Source: Halobacillus sp. Marseille-Q1614
GTDB taxonomy: Bacteria > Bacillota > Bacilli > Bacillales > Halobacillaceae
Length of the DNA: 64,000 nt
Direction: 5' to 3'
Assembly: GCF_902809865.1 (NCBI RefSeq)
Contig: NZ_CADDWH010000001.1
Span: 930,001 to 994,000, forward strand
Within the stretch, counting starts at the first letter, position 1. Every line of letters begins with the position of its first letter. Made by a program: the position numbers and the translations under genes. The notes beneath the pieces were generated by a model. It was not told where the DNA came from, did no database searches, and saw only the letters and a list, made by a program, of their open reading frames with translations. This document shows positions 47,185 through 55,353 of the stretch, piece after piece.

Positions 47185-49515
47185 TTATTCCTCCTTTTTT
47201 CTGCCTAAGCGAATTAAACTATAGATCGCCATCGCTGCTATACCGAGCACTGCAATTTCAAACAGCGTATCAAGGCCCCTGAAATCAACCAGGATGACGT
47301 TAACGATGTTGTCACCGCCTCCGAGTTTATAGGAATTATCAACAAAGTAGCTTGAAATGGAATTAAACAATTTGTTGCTGTGAGCAGAGATAGCAATCAT
47401 TGTCAGTAACAAACCAAATCCAATGGATAATACCAGGTTTAATGAATTAGTTAATACTGAATCCTTACGCACTTCCAGATCCGGCAAGTGTCTGAACACG
47501 AGCAGAAATAGAGCTACCGTTACCGTCTCAATAATAAATTGAGTCAGTGCCAGGTCAGGTGCGCGATAGAGCACAAACAGCATCGCTAATCCATATCCAA
47601 CAACCCCAAGGATAAGAATTGCAGCAATCCTTTTATTGGCGATACTTGCCCCTACAGCTGCAACTATCATTAGAGCGGCGATAATAGATTCAGGAATGGT
47701 AACTTCTGATAAGTTGTTAAATTCCATCGAGAAACCGCCTGTGAAGGCCATCACACTAAATGTAACTATTAGTATGGCAGATAGAATTAAACGGACGTAA
47801 CGGCCTAGTGAGCCGTTCATATAGCCGTTTGTAACAATAACTGAATAATTTTCAGTTCGATCGACAAGACCGTCATAGAACTTATTTAAGCTTAACTTGC
47901 CGGGAACAGCTCTATATACAGCCTGCCACTTAGTTCTTGTTAGATACAGAATAGTACCGAATACGAGTACTGCGATCGACATTATGAAAGGAGGAATAAT
48001 TCCGTGCCAGAAATAGATGTCTTCTGTAATTGTTGTGCCTCCTACTGCAGAAGCGGCATGTTCGATGAACGGCTTATTGATTAAGCTTGGGAATAAACCA
48101 ATAATGATCACTCCGGCTACGAGCACGATCGGTGAAATCAGCATGCCGACCGGGGCTTCATGAGGCTTTTTAGGCAGCTTTTTGATGTCAGCCTGTCCCC
48201 TGAAAGTCCCGAAAAAGAAATACATAGAGTAAACAAATGTGAAGATACTTCCAAATACCGCTAAATACGGAATTAATGTCTGCAATACGCCGGCCAACCC
48301 GCTCGTTGCAGATTCCAAGTGTAAGGAAGCATCAAAGAAGAATTCTTTACTGTAGAATCCATTTAAGAACGGAAGGGGAACTCCAGCCATGGAGAACGTC
48401 CCAAAAATAGCAAGTGTTGCGGTTATAGGCAGGAATGTCATCAACCCGCCCAGCTTACGGATGTCACGGGTACCCGTTTCATGGTCTACTATTCCGGCAA
48501 CCATAAATAAACTTCCTTTAAAAGTGGCGTGGTTAAGGATGTGGAAGACTGCAGCAAATATTGCAATCTCTGTACCAAAACCAAGCATAGCCATAATCAT
48601 ACCTAGCTGACTGATGGTGGAAAAAGCTAAAATCGCTTTTAAATCCGTCTGCCTTACTGCCATATATGAACCCCAGCACAATGTGGCAATACCAACAGTT
48701 GATACGATAATGAAAAACCACTCGGAAGAAGAAAGCATAGGAGAAAAGCGGGCAACTAAAAAAATTCCTGCTTTAACCATAGTTGCCGAGTGTAAGTAGG
48801 CACTTACTGGGGTCGGAGCTTCCATCGCATCTGGGAGCCAGATGTGGAAAGGAAACTGTGCAGATTTTGTAAATGCGCCTAATAGAATAAATCCTAAGAT
48901 CAGCGGGAAAAACTCATGGTTTAATATCAGCTCCTGCTGGCTGAGCATTTCCTGAATGCTCGTAGTGTTCGTAATTACGCTCAAGAACACCAGACCGCCT
49001 AGCAGGCTTAATCCGCCGAAAACGGTAATCAGCATAGATTTTAAAGCTCCGTATCGGGAAGCTTCCCTATAGTTCCAAAAACCTATCAGCAAGAATGAAG
49101 ATAGTGATGTAAACTCCCAGAACGTATAAAGTACAAATACATTATCTGAGAGAACTACTCCGAGCATAGATCCCATGAATAGCAGGAAATATACATAAAA
49201 ATGACCCAGCTGCTCTGATTTATGTAAATAATAAATCGAGTAGAAAGCAACTAGGGAGCCAATACCACTAATCAATAATACAAATAGTAAGCTCAATCCA
49301 TCCAGATGAAAGACAAGATTCATGTCCAAAGATGGCACCCAGGAATATTCTTGGGTTACAGGTTCAAAACCTGCTCCTAAAAATTGTACAAAATAAATAA
49401 AGATCACTACAGGTACAGCCGTTGCTACAAAACCCGTGTGAAACTCGTTTTTCCATTTGCTTAACAATGGAATGAAGATTGCGATAATAAAAGGCAATAA
49501 TACAGCCAGTAGCAT
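47185..49515 (-). CDS. mrpA: Mrp cation/proton antiporter subunit A
   Basis: A 776-residue membrane protein of about 21 segments, homologous to NuoL of complex I. The start is the ATG at 49515 (MLLAVLLPFIIAIFIPLLSK), eight to ten bases after GGGAGGA; an ATG at 49545 would lie upstream of that site. Signature parts: LIGFWNYREASRYGALKSML, PFHIWLPDAMEAPTPVSAYLHSATMVKAGIFL, the DLALTQFIIETVTVALFLLVF part (MbhD-like) and the C-terminal DNIVNVILVDFRGLDTLFEIAVLGIAAMAI (MbhE-like). It ends as unfused MrpA (about 800 residues) does, so MrpB is not fused to it. Confidence 0.96.
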   Translation of the reverse strand: MLLAVLLPFIIAIFIPLLSKWKNEFHTGFVATAVPVVIFIYFVQFLGAGFEPVTQEYSWVPSLDMNLVFHLDGLSLLFVLLISGIGSLVAFYSIYYLHKSEQLGHFYVYFLLFMGSMLGVVLSDNVFVLYTFWEFTSLSSFLLIGFWNYREASRYGALKSMLITVFGGLSLLGGLVFLSVITNTTSIQEMLSQQELILNHEFFPLILGFILLGAFTKSAQFPFHIWLPDAMEAPTPVSAYLHSATMVKAGIFLVARFSPMLSSSEWFFIIVSTVGIATLCWGSYMAVRQTDLKAILAFSTISQLGMIMAMLGFGTEIAIFAAVFHILNHATFKGSLFMVAGIVDHETGTRDIRKLGGLMTFLPITATLAIFGTFSMAGVPLPFLNGFYSKEFFFDASLHLESATSGLAGVLQTLIPYLAVFGSIFTFVYSMYFFFGTFRGQADIKKLPKKPHEAPVGMLISPIVLVAGVIIIGLFPSLINKPFIEHAASAVGGTTITEDIYFWHGIIPPFIMSIAVLVFGTILYLTRTKWQAVYRAVPGKLSLNKFYDGLVDRTENYSVIVTNGYMNGSLGRYVRLILSAILIVTFSVMAFTGGFSMEFNNLSEVTIPESIIAALMIVAAVGASIANKRIAAILILGVVGYGLAMLFVLYRAPDLALTQFIIETVTVALFLLVFRHLPDLEVRKDSVLTNSLNLVLSIGFGLLLTMIAISAHSNKLFNSISSYFVDNSYKLGGGDNIVNVILVDFRGLDTLFEIAVLGIAAMAIYSLIRLGRKKEE

Positions 49516-49689
49516 CTGGTTGTTCCTCCCTCGGCCTAAGTTCATAGAAGTGTTGTTGTTTCACTCAATTGTAATCAAAAAAACATAAATTATTCAACTA
49601 TCTACTATTTTTAAGGAGTATTGAGCAGAGAGTTTTTTCAGTTTTTTATAAATAAGAAGAAACTCGTTAAAAATAGGTTAAAAAAATTT

Positions 49690-49722
49690 AATAAAAAAAA
49701 CGCCATTCCCCTTAATGGCGTT
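49690..49722 (-). terminator. Terminator of sda
   Basis: Stem AACGCCATT / AATGGCGTT (49699-49707 with 49714-49722), with eight A on its left, which read as a U-run on the minus strand. It lies 38 bases past the sda stop. Confidence 0.87.
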
Positions 49723-49759
49723 CCCCTGAAGGACTAATAATTTCCTTTTTTTGAATAAA

Positions 49760-49921
49760 TTATCCTACTTGATAAGTAGACCTTGTTTTTCGATCCACCA
49801 GATGATAAAGCTTCCTTTCGATGATTTCATTTTCTATTTGTTTAATGAATTCTCTAGATAGATTGAGCTGCAATGCTTTGTGGTAAGATTGAAGTAACAG
49901 GGTATCAGATAACTGTTTCAT
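49760..49921 (-). CDS. sda: Sda, checkpoint inhibitor of sporulation kinases
   Basis: A 53-residue protein on the minus strand, too short to be listed as a normal gene. Sda binds the histidine kinase KinA and blocks entry into sporulation while DNA replication is active or damaged. The product starts MKQLSDTLLLQSYHKALQLN and continues with REFIKQIENEIIERKLYHL, matching the helical hairpin of Bacillus subtilis Sda ([20 protein letters not shown]) residue by residue. Position next to yqeG is the same. The only strong Shine-Dalgarno sequence, AGGAGGTGG, is 27 bases from the ATG with a hairpin in between. Confidence 0.93.
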   Translation of the reverse strand: MKQLSDTLLLQSYHKALQLNLSREFIKQIENEIIERKLYHLVDRKTRSTYQVG

Positions 49922-49957
49922 CTTTATTCTGCCTGTTCTCGGCAGCCACCTCCTGTT
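49922..49957 (-). promoter_or_regulatory. sda translation-initiation region with hairpin between SD and start
   Basis: On the minus strand AGGAGG is followed by TGG, then CTGCC-GAGAACA-GGCAG, then AATAAAG and the ATG. The five-pair hairpin spans 17 bases; looping it out reduces the SD-start distance from 27 to about 10 bases. Confidence 0.5.
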
Positions 49958-49989
49958 TAATAAAAACGATAATGTTTTATTACTATCTC

Positions 49990-50018
49990 ACCATATCACG
50001 GGAGGCTGAACCCTACAA
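49990..50018 (-). promoter_or_regulatory. Putative promoter of sda
   Basis: Read on the minus strand: TTGTAG (50018-50013), 17-base spacer, TATGGT (49995-49990), about 70 bases before the sda start. Confidence 0.45.
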
Positions 50019-50026
50019 TATCCCGC

Positions 50027-50127
50027 TTATCTACAGTTAATTGTAGATAACTTTATTTCATAACTTCTTCTCTGCCTGTTCTAATCATCATTTAAGATTG
50101 TGGAATATGTGTATAAACTTATCCACA
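50027..50127. promoter_or_regulatory. DnaA-box cluster upstream of sda
   Basis: The 337-base gap between sda and yqeG holds three DnaA-box-like 9-mers: TTATCTACA (50027-50035) and its inverse TGTAGATAA (50042-50050), forming a palindrome with a six-base centre, and a perfect consensus TTATCCACA (50119-50127). In Bacillus subtilis sda expression depends on DnaA, which links replication initiation to sporulation. The rest of the gap is AT-rich with no clear gene. Confidence 0.75.
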
Positions 50128-50258
50128 GGACGGTTATGTCGCGAATTGTCGAACGATTTATGTCATTGTTAAAGAAATATTAGGATTGTTTTGAAACAGC
50201 GTCTATTTTTGTATATGATAAATAGGGAGATTTTGTCGTTAAGGGATGGAGTGAAATC

Positions 50259-50795
50259 ATGCTAAAGTTATTTTTACCGAACGAACACGTAGAAAGTGTT
50301 CATGATATAGACCCTTTGGAGCTGAAGAATAAGGGGATAAAAGGGGTTATTACTGACCTTGATAATACGCTGGTAGCCTGGGATCGGCCTGATGCTACCG
50401 AAGAAATTATCGAATGGTTTCAAAAAATGGACGATCAGGGTATTCGCGTAATAATTGCCTCTAATAATAATGAAAATAGAGTGAGCCTATTCTCGGAACC
50501 TCTGGACACTACTTTTATCCATAGTGCCAGAAAACCATTGGCGCGGGCTTTTAAAAAAGCCCAAAAAGAGATGAAAGTAGATAAAGACGAGCTCGTCGTT
50601 GTAGGCGACCAGCTGATGACTGATGTATTAGGCGGCAACTTGGCAGGGCTGCATACAATACTCGTTGTACCTATTGTAGAAACGGACGGGTTTCTAACGA
50701 AGATCAATCGAAAAATTGAACGAAGAATATTAAATTGGATGAAACGTAACGGAAAAATTACCTGGCAGGGGGAAAATGAGCAATGGAAGAAATAG
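50259..50795 (+). CDS. yqeG: YqeG-family HAD phosphatase
   Basis: A 178-residue HAD-superfamily protein (subfamily IIIA). Motif 1 is GVITDLDNTLVAWDRPDA, motif 2 VIIASNNNENRV, the lysine is in HSARKPLARAFKKA and motif 3 LVVVGDQLMTDVLGGNLAG. The physiological substrate is unknown; phosphatidylglycerophosphate phosphatase activity is known for related eukaryotic proteins. It overlaps yqeH by 13 bases and opens the yqeG-yqeM cluster. ATG 50259 follows AGGGATGGAGTG. Confidence 0.92.
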   Translation: MLKLFLPNEHVESVHDIDPLELKNKGIKGVITDLDNTLVAWDRPDATEEIIEWFQKMDDQGIRVIIASNNNENRVSLFSEPLDTTFIHSARKPLARAFKKAQKEMKVDKDELVVVGDQLMTDVLGGNLAGLHTILVVPIVETDGFLTKINRKIERRILNWMKRNGKITWQGENEQWKK

Positions 50796-51883
50796 TATGT
50801 CAAGGCTGTGGAGCCCCTATCCAGACAACCGAACCTTCTGAACCAGGATACGCGCCAAAAGCAGCGTTGGAAAGGGAAGAAGTTATCTGTAAACGGTGTT
50901 TTCGGTTAAAGCATTACAATGAAGTTCAGGATGTACCGTACACGGATGATGACTTTCTTACAATGCTTCATCAAATCAGTGACAGCAGTGCTCTGGTCGT
51001 ACAGCTAGTTGATATCTTTGATTTTAATGGAACTTTTATTCCCGGCCTTAAGAGATTGACGGGCCAGAATCCAGTCGTGCTGGTCGGCAATAAAATGGAT
51101 GTACTGCCGAACTCGGTTAACCCGAATAAAGTGAAGCAGTGGCTGAGAACAGCTGCCAAAGAGCAGGGTTTGAAAGTGGAAGATGTATTCCTTATCTCTG
51201 CTCAGACAGGGGAAGGAATTGAAGAACTGTCCCACTCTATAGACCGCTATAGAGAAGGCAAAGACGTCTATGTAGTTGGTACGACTAATGTTGGCAAGTC
51301 GACGTTTATTAACCGCTTAATTAATATGACTTCAGGGGTTAAGGATATAATCACTACGTCATATTTTCCTGGTACGACATTAGGCTTTATTGATATTCCT
51401 TTAGATGATAATAGTTCATTGTTTGATACACCTGGGGTCATTCACCGCCACCAGATGGCTCATTATGTTTCAGATCAAGATTTGAAATTAATTACACCGA
51501 GAAAAGAAGTAAAGCCTAAAGTTTATCAGCTGAATGCTGAACAGACTTTGTATTTTGGAGGCTTGGCCCGCTTGGATTTTGTGAGTGGCGGGAGGTCTTC
51601 GTTTATCTGCTATTTTGCAAATGAACTCATGATTCACCGGACAAAGCTTGAGAAAGCCGATGAGCTCTTTAAGAATCACGCAGGTGAACTGCTTTCCCCT
51701 CCAGATGCAGAAACGCTTAAGAACATGCCGCCGCTTAAAGCTCATCATTTCAAAATTACAGATGATAAAACAGACATTGTATTTTCAGGACTTGGATGGG
51801 TTACTATTCCAAACGGCGGTGTGACGGTAACAGCCCACGTGCCCGAAGGAGTCAAAGTCTCCCTGAGACAATCGCTGATTTAG
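50783..51883 (+). CDS. yqeH: Ribosome-biogenesis GTPase YqeH (circularly permuted)
   Basis: A 366-residue GTPase needed for assembly of the 30S subunit. The N-terminal zinc finger has CQGCGAPIQ and CKRCFRLKHYNEV. The G motifs appear in permuted order: G4 VGNKMDV, G5 SAQTGEG, then G1 GTTNVGKSTFINRL, G2 region TTSYFPGTT and G3 DTPGVI. The C-terminal domain resembles nucleic-acid-binding TRAP folds. It overlaps yqeG and lies 12 bases before aroE. Identification is secure. Confidence 0.96.
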   Translation: MEEIVCQGCGAPIQTTEPSEPGYAPKAALEREEVICKRCFRLKHYNEVQDVPYTDDDFLTMLHQISDSSALVVQLVDIFDFNGTFIPGLKRLTGQNPVVLVGNKMDVLPNSVNPNKVKQWLRTAAKEQGLKVEDVFLISAQTGEGIEELSHSIDRYREGKDVYVVGTTNVGKSTFINRLINMTSGVKDIITTSYFPGTTLGFIDIPLDDNSSLFDTPGVIHRHQMAHYVSDQDLKLITPRKEVKPKVYQLNAEQTLYFGGLARLDFVSGGRSSFICYFANELMIHRTKLEKADELFKNHAGELLSPPDAETLKNMPPLKAHHFKITDDKTDIVFSGLGWVTIPNGGVTVTAHVPEGVKVSLRQSLI

Positions 51884-51895
51884 GAGGAGAGAATT

Positions 51896-52747
51896 ATGCT
51901 TCAACTTGGTTTAATAGGCTATCCAGCCGCACATTCGCTGTCGCCCTGGATTCACCATCAATTTATGAGTGACCAAAATATAGAAGGAAAGTACAGCCTT
52001 TATGAGATTCCTCCTGGGGAATTTGAAAGTAAAATCCAGAAAATCAAACATTCATCCTTGGATGGATTCAATATAACCGTCCCGTATAAAGAGAAGATTA
52101 TCGCTTATCTTGATGAAATAGATGATGCAGCAAGATTCCTTGGGGCTGTTAATACCGTAAAAGTTGAGAATGGTAAATGGATTGGGTACAATACGGACGG
52201 TATTGGGTTTTACAACTCAGTAGCCAAACGGTATCCAGAAGCGCTCTCCTCAAATAAGAAAGTCCTGCTTCTAGGGAGTGGAGGGGCTGCAAGAGGAATC
52301 TATTACGCCCTTCTTAAGCAAAACGTCAGTACCATTGATATTGCGAATCGGACAGAAGAAAAGGCCCGAAAAATCATCGAAGATTTAGACGGGACTCGTT
52401 TTTCAAAGGCTCTTTCCATCTCGGATGCTGAAAAAAAGATCCATCATTATGATGCAGTAATTCAAACATCCTCAGTTGGGATGTCCCCGAATGATGACCA
52501 GTCGATAGTCAAAATCACTGATATTAAAAATGGGTCCTTATTCAGTGATATCGTTTATCGACCGATGAAAACTACTTTCTTAAAGCAGGCAGAAGCTCTA
52601 GGTGCCAATCTGCATTATGGCCATGAGATGCTTCTGTATCAAGCAGCAGGTGCTTTTGAAATATGGACGGATGCAGTTCCAGATACGCAGGAAATTATGA
52701 TAAAGTTTGAAAACAAGCTAAGAGGAGATTCTAATGTTAACAAGTAA
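51896..52747 (+). CDS. aroE: Shikimate dehydrogenase
   Basis: AroE reduces 3-dehydroshikimate with NADPH in the aromatic amino-acid pathway. The 283-residue protein has the substrate part GYPAAHSLSPWIHH and FNITVPYKEKI (catalytic lysine), GAVNTVKVENGKWIGYNTDGIGF with the catalytic aspartate region, the nucleotide loop LLGSGGAARGIYYAL and the NRT motif (IANRTEEKA), and C-terminal GHEMLLYQAAGAFEIWT. It overlaps yhbY by 14 bases. The setting among ribosome factors is normal for Bacillales. Confidence 0.97.
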   Translation: MLQLGLIGYPAAHSLSPWIHHQFMSDQNIEGKYSLYEIPPGEFESKIQKIKHSSLDGFNITVPYKEKIIAYLDEIDDAARFLGAVNTVKVENGKWIGYNTDGIGFYNSVAKRYPEALSSNKKVLLLGSGGAARGIYYALLKQNVSTIDIANRTEEKARKIIEDLDGTRFSKALSISDAEKKIHHYDAVIQTSSVGMSPNDDQSIVKITDIKNGSLFSDIVYRPMKTTFLKQAEALGANLHYGHEMLLYQAAGAFEIWTDAVPDTQEIMIKFENKLRGDSNVNK

Positions 52748-53024
52748 AGCAAAAAAACATTTACGTAAACTGTCACACGATATTCAGCCGATTTTCCAAG
52801 TAGGAAAAGCCGGAGTTAATGAAAATATGACGACTCAAATCTCGGAAGCCCTCGAGAAGAGAGAACTAATCAAAGTAAGTATTTTACAAAACAATTTTGA
52901 AGATAACCGCGAAGTTGCTCATCAAATCGCTGAAGAAACAAATTCCCATATCGTACAGGTTATTGGCAGCACGATCATTCTCTATAAAGAGTCAGAAGAA
53001 AATAAACAGATTCGCTTACCATAA
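52734..53024 (+). CDS. yhbY: YhbY/YqeI RNA-binding protein
   Basis: A 96-residue CRM-domain protein that associates with the large ribosomal subunit. It begins MLTSKAKKHLRKLSHDIQPIFQVGKAG, and has the GVNENMTTQISEALEKRELIKVSIL segment and IVQVIGSTIILYKES; the GKAG loop replaces the common GxxG RNA-contact loop. It starts within aroE and is 12 bases before nadD. In B. subtilis the name is yqeI. Confidence 0.94.
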   Translation: MLTSKAKKHLRKLSHDIQPIFQVGKAGVNENMTTQISEALEKRELIKVSILQNNFEDNREVAHQIAEETNSHIVQVIGSTIILYKESEENKQIRLP

Positions 53025-53036
53025 AGGAGAGCTCGG

Positions 53037-53612
53037 ATGAAACGGATTGGTATATTGGGCGGCACGTTTGACCCGCCTCATATCGGTCATTTACTTATGG
53101 CTGAATATGTTTATGAACAAGTGGAGCTCGATGAGATATGGTTTATTCCATCTCACCTTCCTCCGCATAAACAAGAGGCGGCGGTTTCAGCAGAAGACCG
53201 CCTGCAGATGGTAAAAGAAGCGATCAAGGGAAATCCTCATTTTAAAGTGAACTCGATCGAAATGGACCGTACGGGTAAGTCATACACACTTGATACGATG
53301 AAAGAGCTGAAAAGGTTGTATCCTGAGTACTCCTTTTCCTTTATCATTGGCGGGGACATGATTCAGTATTTAAACAAATGGCACAGGATCGATGAACTCA
53401 CTCAGCTTGTCCAGTTTATAGGTGTCAGCCGCGAAGGGTTTGAGCCGGGAGATTCTGAGCACAATGTGAAAATGGCAGAATTGCCAAGAATTGATATTTC
53501 TTCTTCCATGATCAGATCCAGAGCCGCGAATGGACAATCGATTCGGTACACTGTGACCGAAAATGTATACACATATATAAAGGAGAATGCTTTATATGAA
53601 GTGCAGTCGTGA
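53037..53612 (+). CDS. nadD: Nicotinate-nucleotide adenylyltransferase
   Basis: NadD joins nicotinate mononucleotide and ATP to deamido-NAD, the substrate of NadE at the left end of this window. The 191-residue protein has GILGGTFDPPHIGHLLMAEYV with the HxGH motif, WFIPSHLPPHK, the GGDMIQYLNKWHRIDEL segment and the C-terminal IDISSSMIRSRAANG. It overlaps yqeK by 17 bases. Ribosome site AAAGGAGAG precedes ATG 53037. Confidence 0.97.
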   Translation: MKRIGILGGTFDPPHIGHLLMAEYVYEQVELDEIWFIPSHLPPHKQEAAVSAEDRLQMVKEAIKGNPHFKVNSIEMDRTGKSYTLDTMKELKRLYPEYSFSFIIGGDMIQYLNKWHRIDELTQLVQFIGVSREGFEPGDSEHNVKMAELPRIDISSSMIRSRAANGQSIRYTVTENVYTYIKENALYEVQS

Positions 53613-54162
53613 AGAGCTTCTTCACTTTGTGAAACCCCATTTGAAGCAGTCCAGGTATGAACATACCGTTCGAGTAACAGACACGGCTGTCGTTTTAGCA
53701 AAGAGGTATGGAGCCGACATGAAAAAAGCAGAAATCGCTGCTATTTTACACGATTTTGCTAAACATAAGCCTAAGGAATTAATGAAAAAGTGGATTGAAA
53801 CTGATCGCCGCTTATCCAAAGACCTGCTTCATTATCATCATGAGCTTTGGCATGGTCCTGTGGGGGCGCTGATGCTCGAATCAGAAATCGGCTTAACAGA
53901 TCGGGCTGTTCAATCTGCTATTTCCTGTCATACAAGCGGAAAAAAGAATATGTCCTTATTGGATAAAGTGATCTTTTTAGCCGATTATATTGAGCCGGGA
54001 CGTAATTTTGAAGGAGTAGAGTATGTAAGGGAACTGGCGGAAGAGAATCTGGATACTGCCTGCTTTCAAGCGGTTATCAATACAATACAATTTTTGATTT
54101 CTCATCATCGGACAGTTTATCCGGACACGCTTCATGCATATAATCAATTAGTAAACGGGTAA
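53596..54162 (+). CDS. yqeK: HD-domain hydrolase YqeK (diadenosine tetraphosphatase-type)
   Basis: A 188-residue HD-domain protein; YqeK proteins hydrolyse diadenosine tetraphosphate symmetrically. The metal ligands are visible in RYEHTVRVTDTA (His), AAILHDFAKHKP (His-Asp), HHELWHGPVGALM (His) and ISCHTSGKKNMSLLDKVIFLADYIEPGR (His, Asp). ATG 53596 stands 11 bases after AAGGAG; ATG 53587 is only two bases away and less likely. Next to nadD, often fused or adjacent in Firmicutes. Confidence 0.95.
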   Translation: MKCSREELLHFVKPHLKQSRYEHTVRVTDTAVVLAKRYGADMKKAEIAAILHDFAKHKPKELMKKWIETDRRLSKDLLHYHHELWHGPVGALMLESEIGLTDRAVQSAISCHTSGKKNMSLLDKVIFLADYIEPGRNFEGVEYVRELAEENLDTACFQAVINTIQFLISHHRTVYPDTLHAYNQLVNG

Positions 54163-54200
54163 ATAATTAAGGAAGGCTATTATTAAACAGGAGGAATTAT

Positions 54201-54554
54201 ATGGAAAGTAAAGAGTTAGTAACTATCGCAGCAAAAGCATGTGACGAGAAAAGAGCACACGATATTGTTGTTTTAGATATGGCAGAGGTTTCGTTAATTT
54301 CAGATTTCTTTTTAATCTGTGAAGGGTCAAATGAGCGTCAAGTACAAGCTATTGCACGTGAAGTGAAAGAAAAAGCAGAGGAAAATGGAATTGAAGTAAA
54401 AAGAATCGAAGGGTTTGACAAAGCGCGCTGGATCCTTGTCGACTTAAATGGAGTGGTCTGCCACATCTTCCACAAAGATGAACGCCATTACTATAATTTA
54501 GAGAGATTGTGGGGAGACGCTGCCACTGTTTCATTAGAGGAGATTCACGGTTGA
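54201..54554 (+). CDS. rsfS: Ribosome silencing factor RsfS
   Basis: A 117-residue protein that binds uL14 on the large subunit and blocks subunit joining when nutrients are short. It shows DIVVLDMAEVSLISDFFLICEGSNERQVQAIA, then KRIEGFDKARWILVDLNGVVCHIFHKDERHYYNLERLWGDA, all RsfS signatures. AGGAGGAA precedes ATG 54201. Its stop overlaps the TTG start of yqeM. Confidence 0.96.
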   Translation: MESKELVTIAAKACDEKRAHDIVVLDMAEVSLISDFFLICEGSNERQVQAIAREVKEKAEENGIEVKRIEGFDKARWILVDLNGVVCHIFHKDERHYYNLERLWGDAATVSLEEIHG

Positions 54555-55282
54555 GCTATCGTCAAATGGCTCAGGTTTACGATCGGCTTATGCAGGACGC
54601 CCCTTACGAGGAATGGGTCGATTGGACGAGGAAGATGCTCGCCTCCTATTCAGGGCATACAGAGCGCATACTCGATTTAGGCTGCGGAACCGGCGAAATA
54701 ACGATCCGCCTTGCAAAAAAAGGATATGATTTAACAGGAGTGGATCTCTCTGCTGACATGCTGGCGATCGCTTCGCAAAAAGACAAAGGAAGAAAAGTGC
54801 ATTGGAGTCAGCAGGACATATCTGAATTGGAAGGGCTCACTCAGTTTGACTGCGCCGTGAGTTTCTGTGACGTTATTAACTACATTCCAGATGAGAGCAG
54901 ACTTCAGTCCGTCTTTTCCAATGCCTATAAAGCTTTAAATCAAAATGGGCTCTTTTTATTTGATGTGCACTCGATTGAACACATTTTGCAGGATTTATAT
55001 GGACAGACTTTTGCTGAAGTGTATGATGATATGTCTTATATTTGGTTTTGTGATCCCGGAGATACGGAATATTCCATGGTTCATGACCTGACTTTTTTCG
55101 TTCATACAGGCCAGGGGTTTGAACGGTTTGACGAAACACATGAGCAAAAAGGATATACGTTGGAAACTTTATTAAATTTACTTGAAAAGACAGGATTTTC
55201 GATAAAGTTAGTCACCGCGGATTTTTCGGAGACTCCAGTAAGAAAAGGTGACCGCCTGTTTTTTGTCTGTCAGAAACAGTAG
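54551..55282 (+). CDS. yqeM: Class I SAM-dependent methyltransferase YqeM
   Basis: A 243-residue methyltransferase of unknown substrate. The start is TTG 54551, eight bases after AGAGGAG and overlapping the rsfS TGA; this gives MSYRQMAQVYDRLMQDAPYE, like known YqeM N-termini. The SAM motif is ILDLGCGTGEITIRLAKKG, followed by GVDLSADMLAIASQ, VSFCDVINYI and LFLFDVHSIEHIL. It ends the yqeG cluster and meets comER at a convergent terminator. Confidence 0.92.
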   Translation: MSYRQMAQVYDRLMQDAPYEEWVDWTRKMLASYSGHTERILDLGCGTGEITIRLAKKGYDLTGVDLSADMLAIASQKDKGRKVHWSQQDISELEGLTQFDCAVSFCDVINYIPDESRLQSVFSNAYKALNQNGLFLFDVHSIEHILQDLYGQTFAEVYDDMSYIWFCDPGDTEYSMVHDLTFFVHTGQGFERFDETHEQKGYTLETLLNLLEKTGFSIKLVTADFSETPVRKGDRLFFVCQKQ

Positions 55283-55283
55283 G

Positions 55284-55319
55284 GGAAGGGATGCAAAAAA
55301 GGCATCCCTTTTTATTTTT
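55284..55319 (+). terminator. Terminator between yqeM and comER
   Basis: Stem AAGGGATGC / GCATCCCTT (55286-55294 with 55302-55310) followed by TTTATTTTT. Confidence 0.85.
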
Positions 55320-55353
55320 GCAGGATTTTCTTAAAACCTGTCGAATAATAAAC

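Noticed and set aside
47185-49515. mrpA and mrpD read as respiratory complex I subunits NuoL and NuoM
   Set aside because: The flanking mrpC, E, F, G genes and the MbhD/MbhE-like C-terminus of MrpA identify an Mrp antiporter.
49597-49690. AT-rich stretch between mrpA and the sda terminator as a possible small gene
   Set aside because: No frame with a ribosome site; it most likely holds the mrp promoter on the minus strand.
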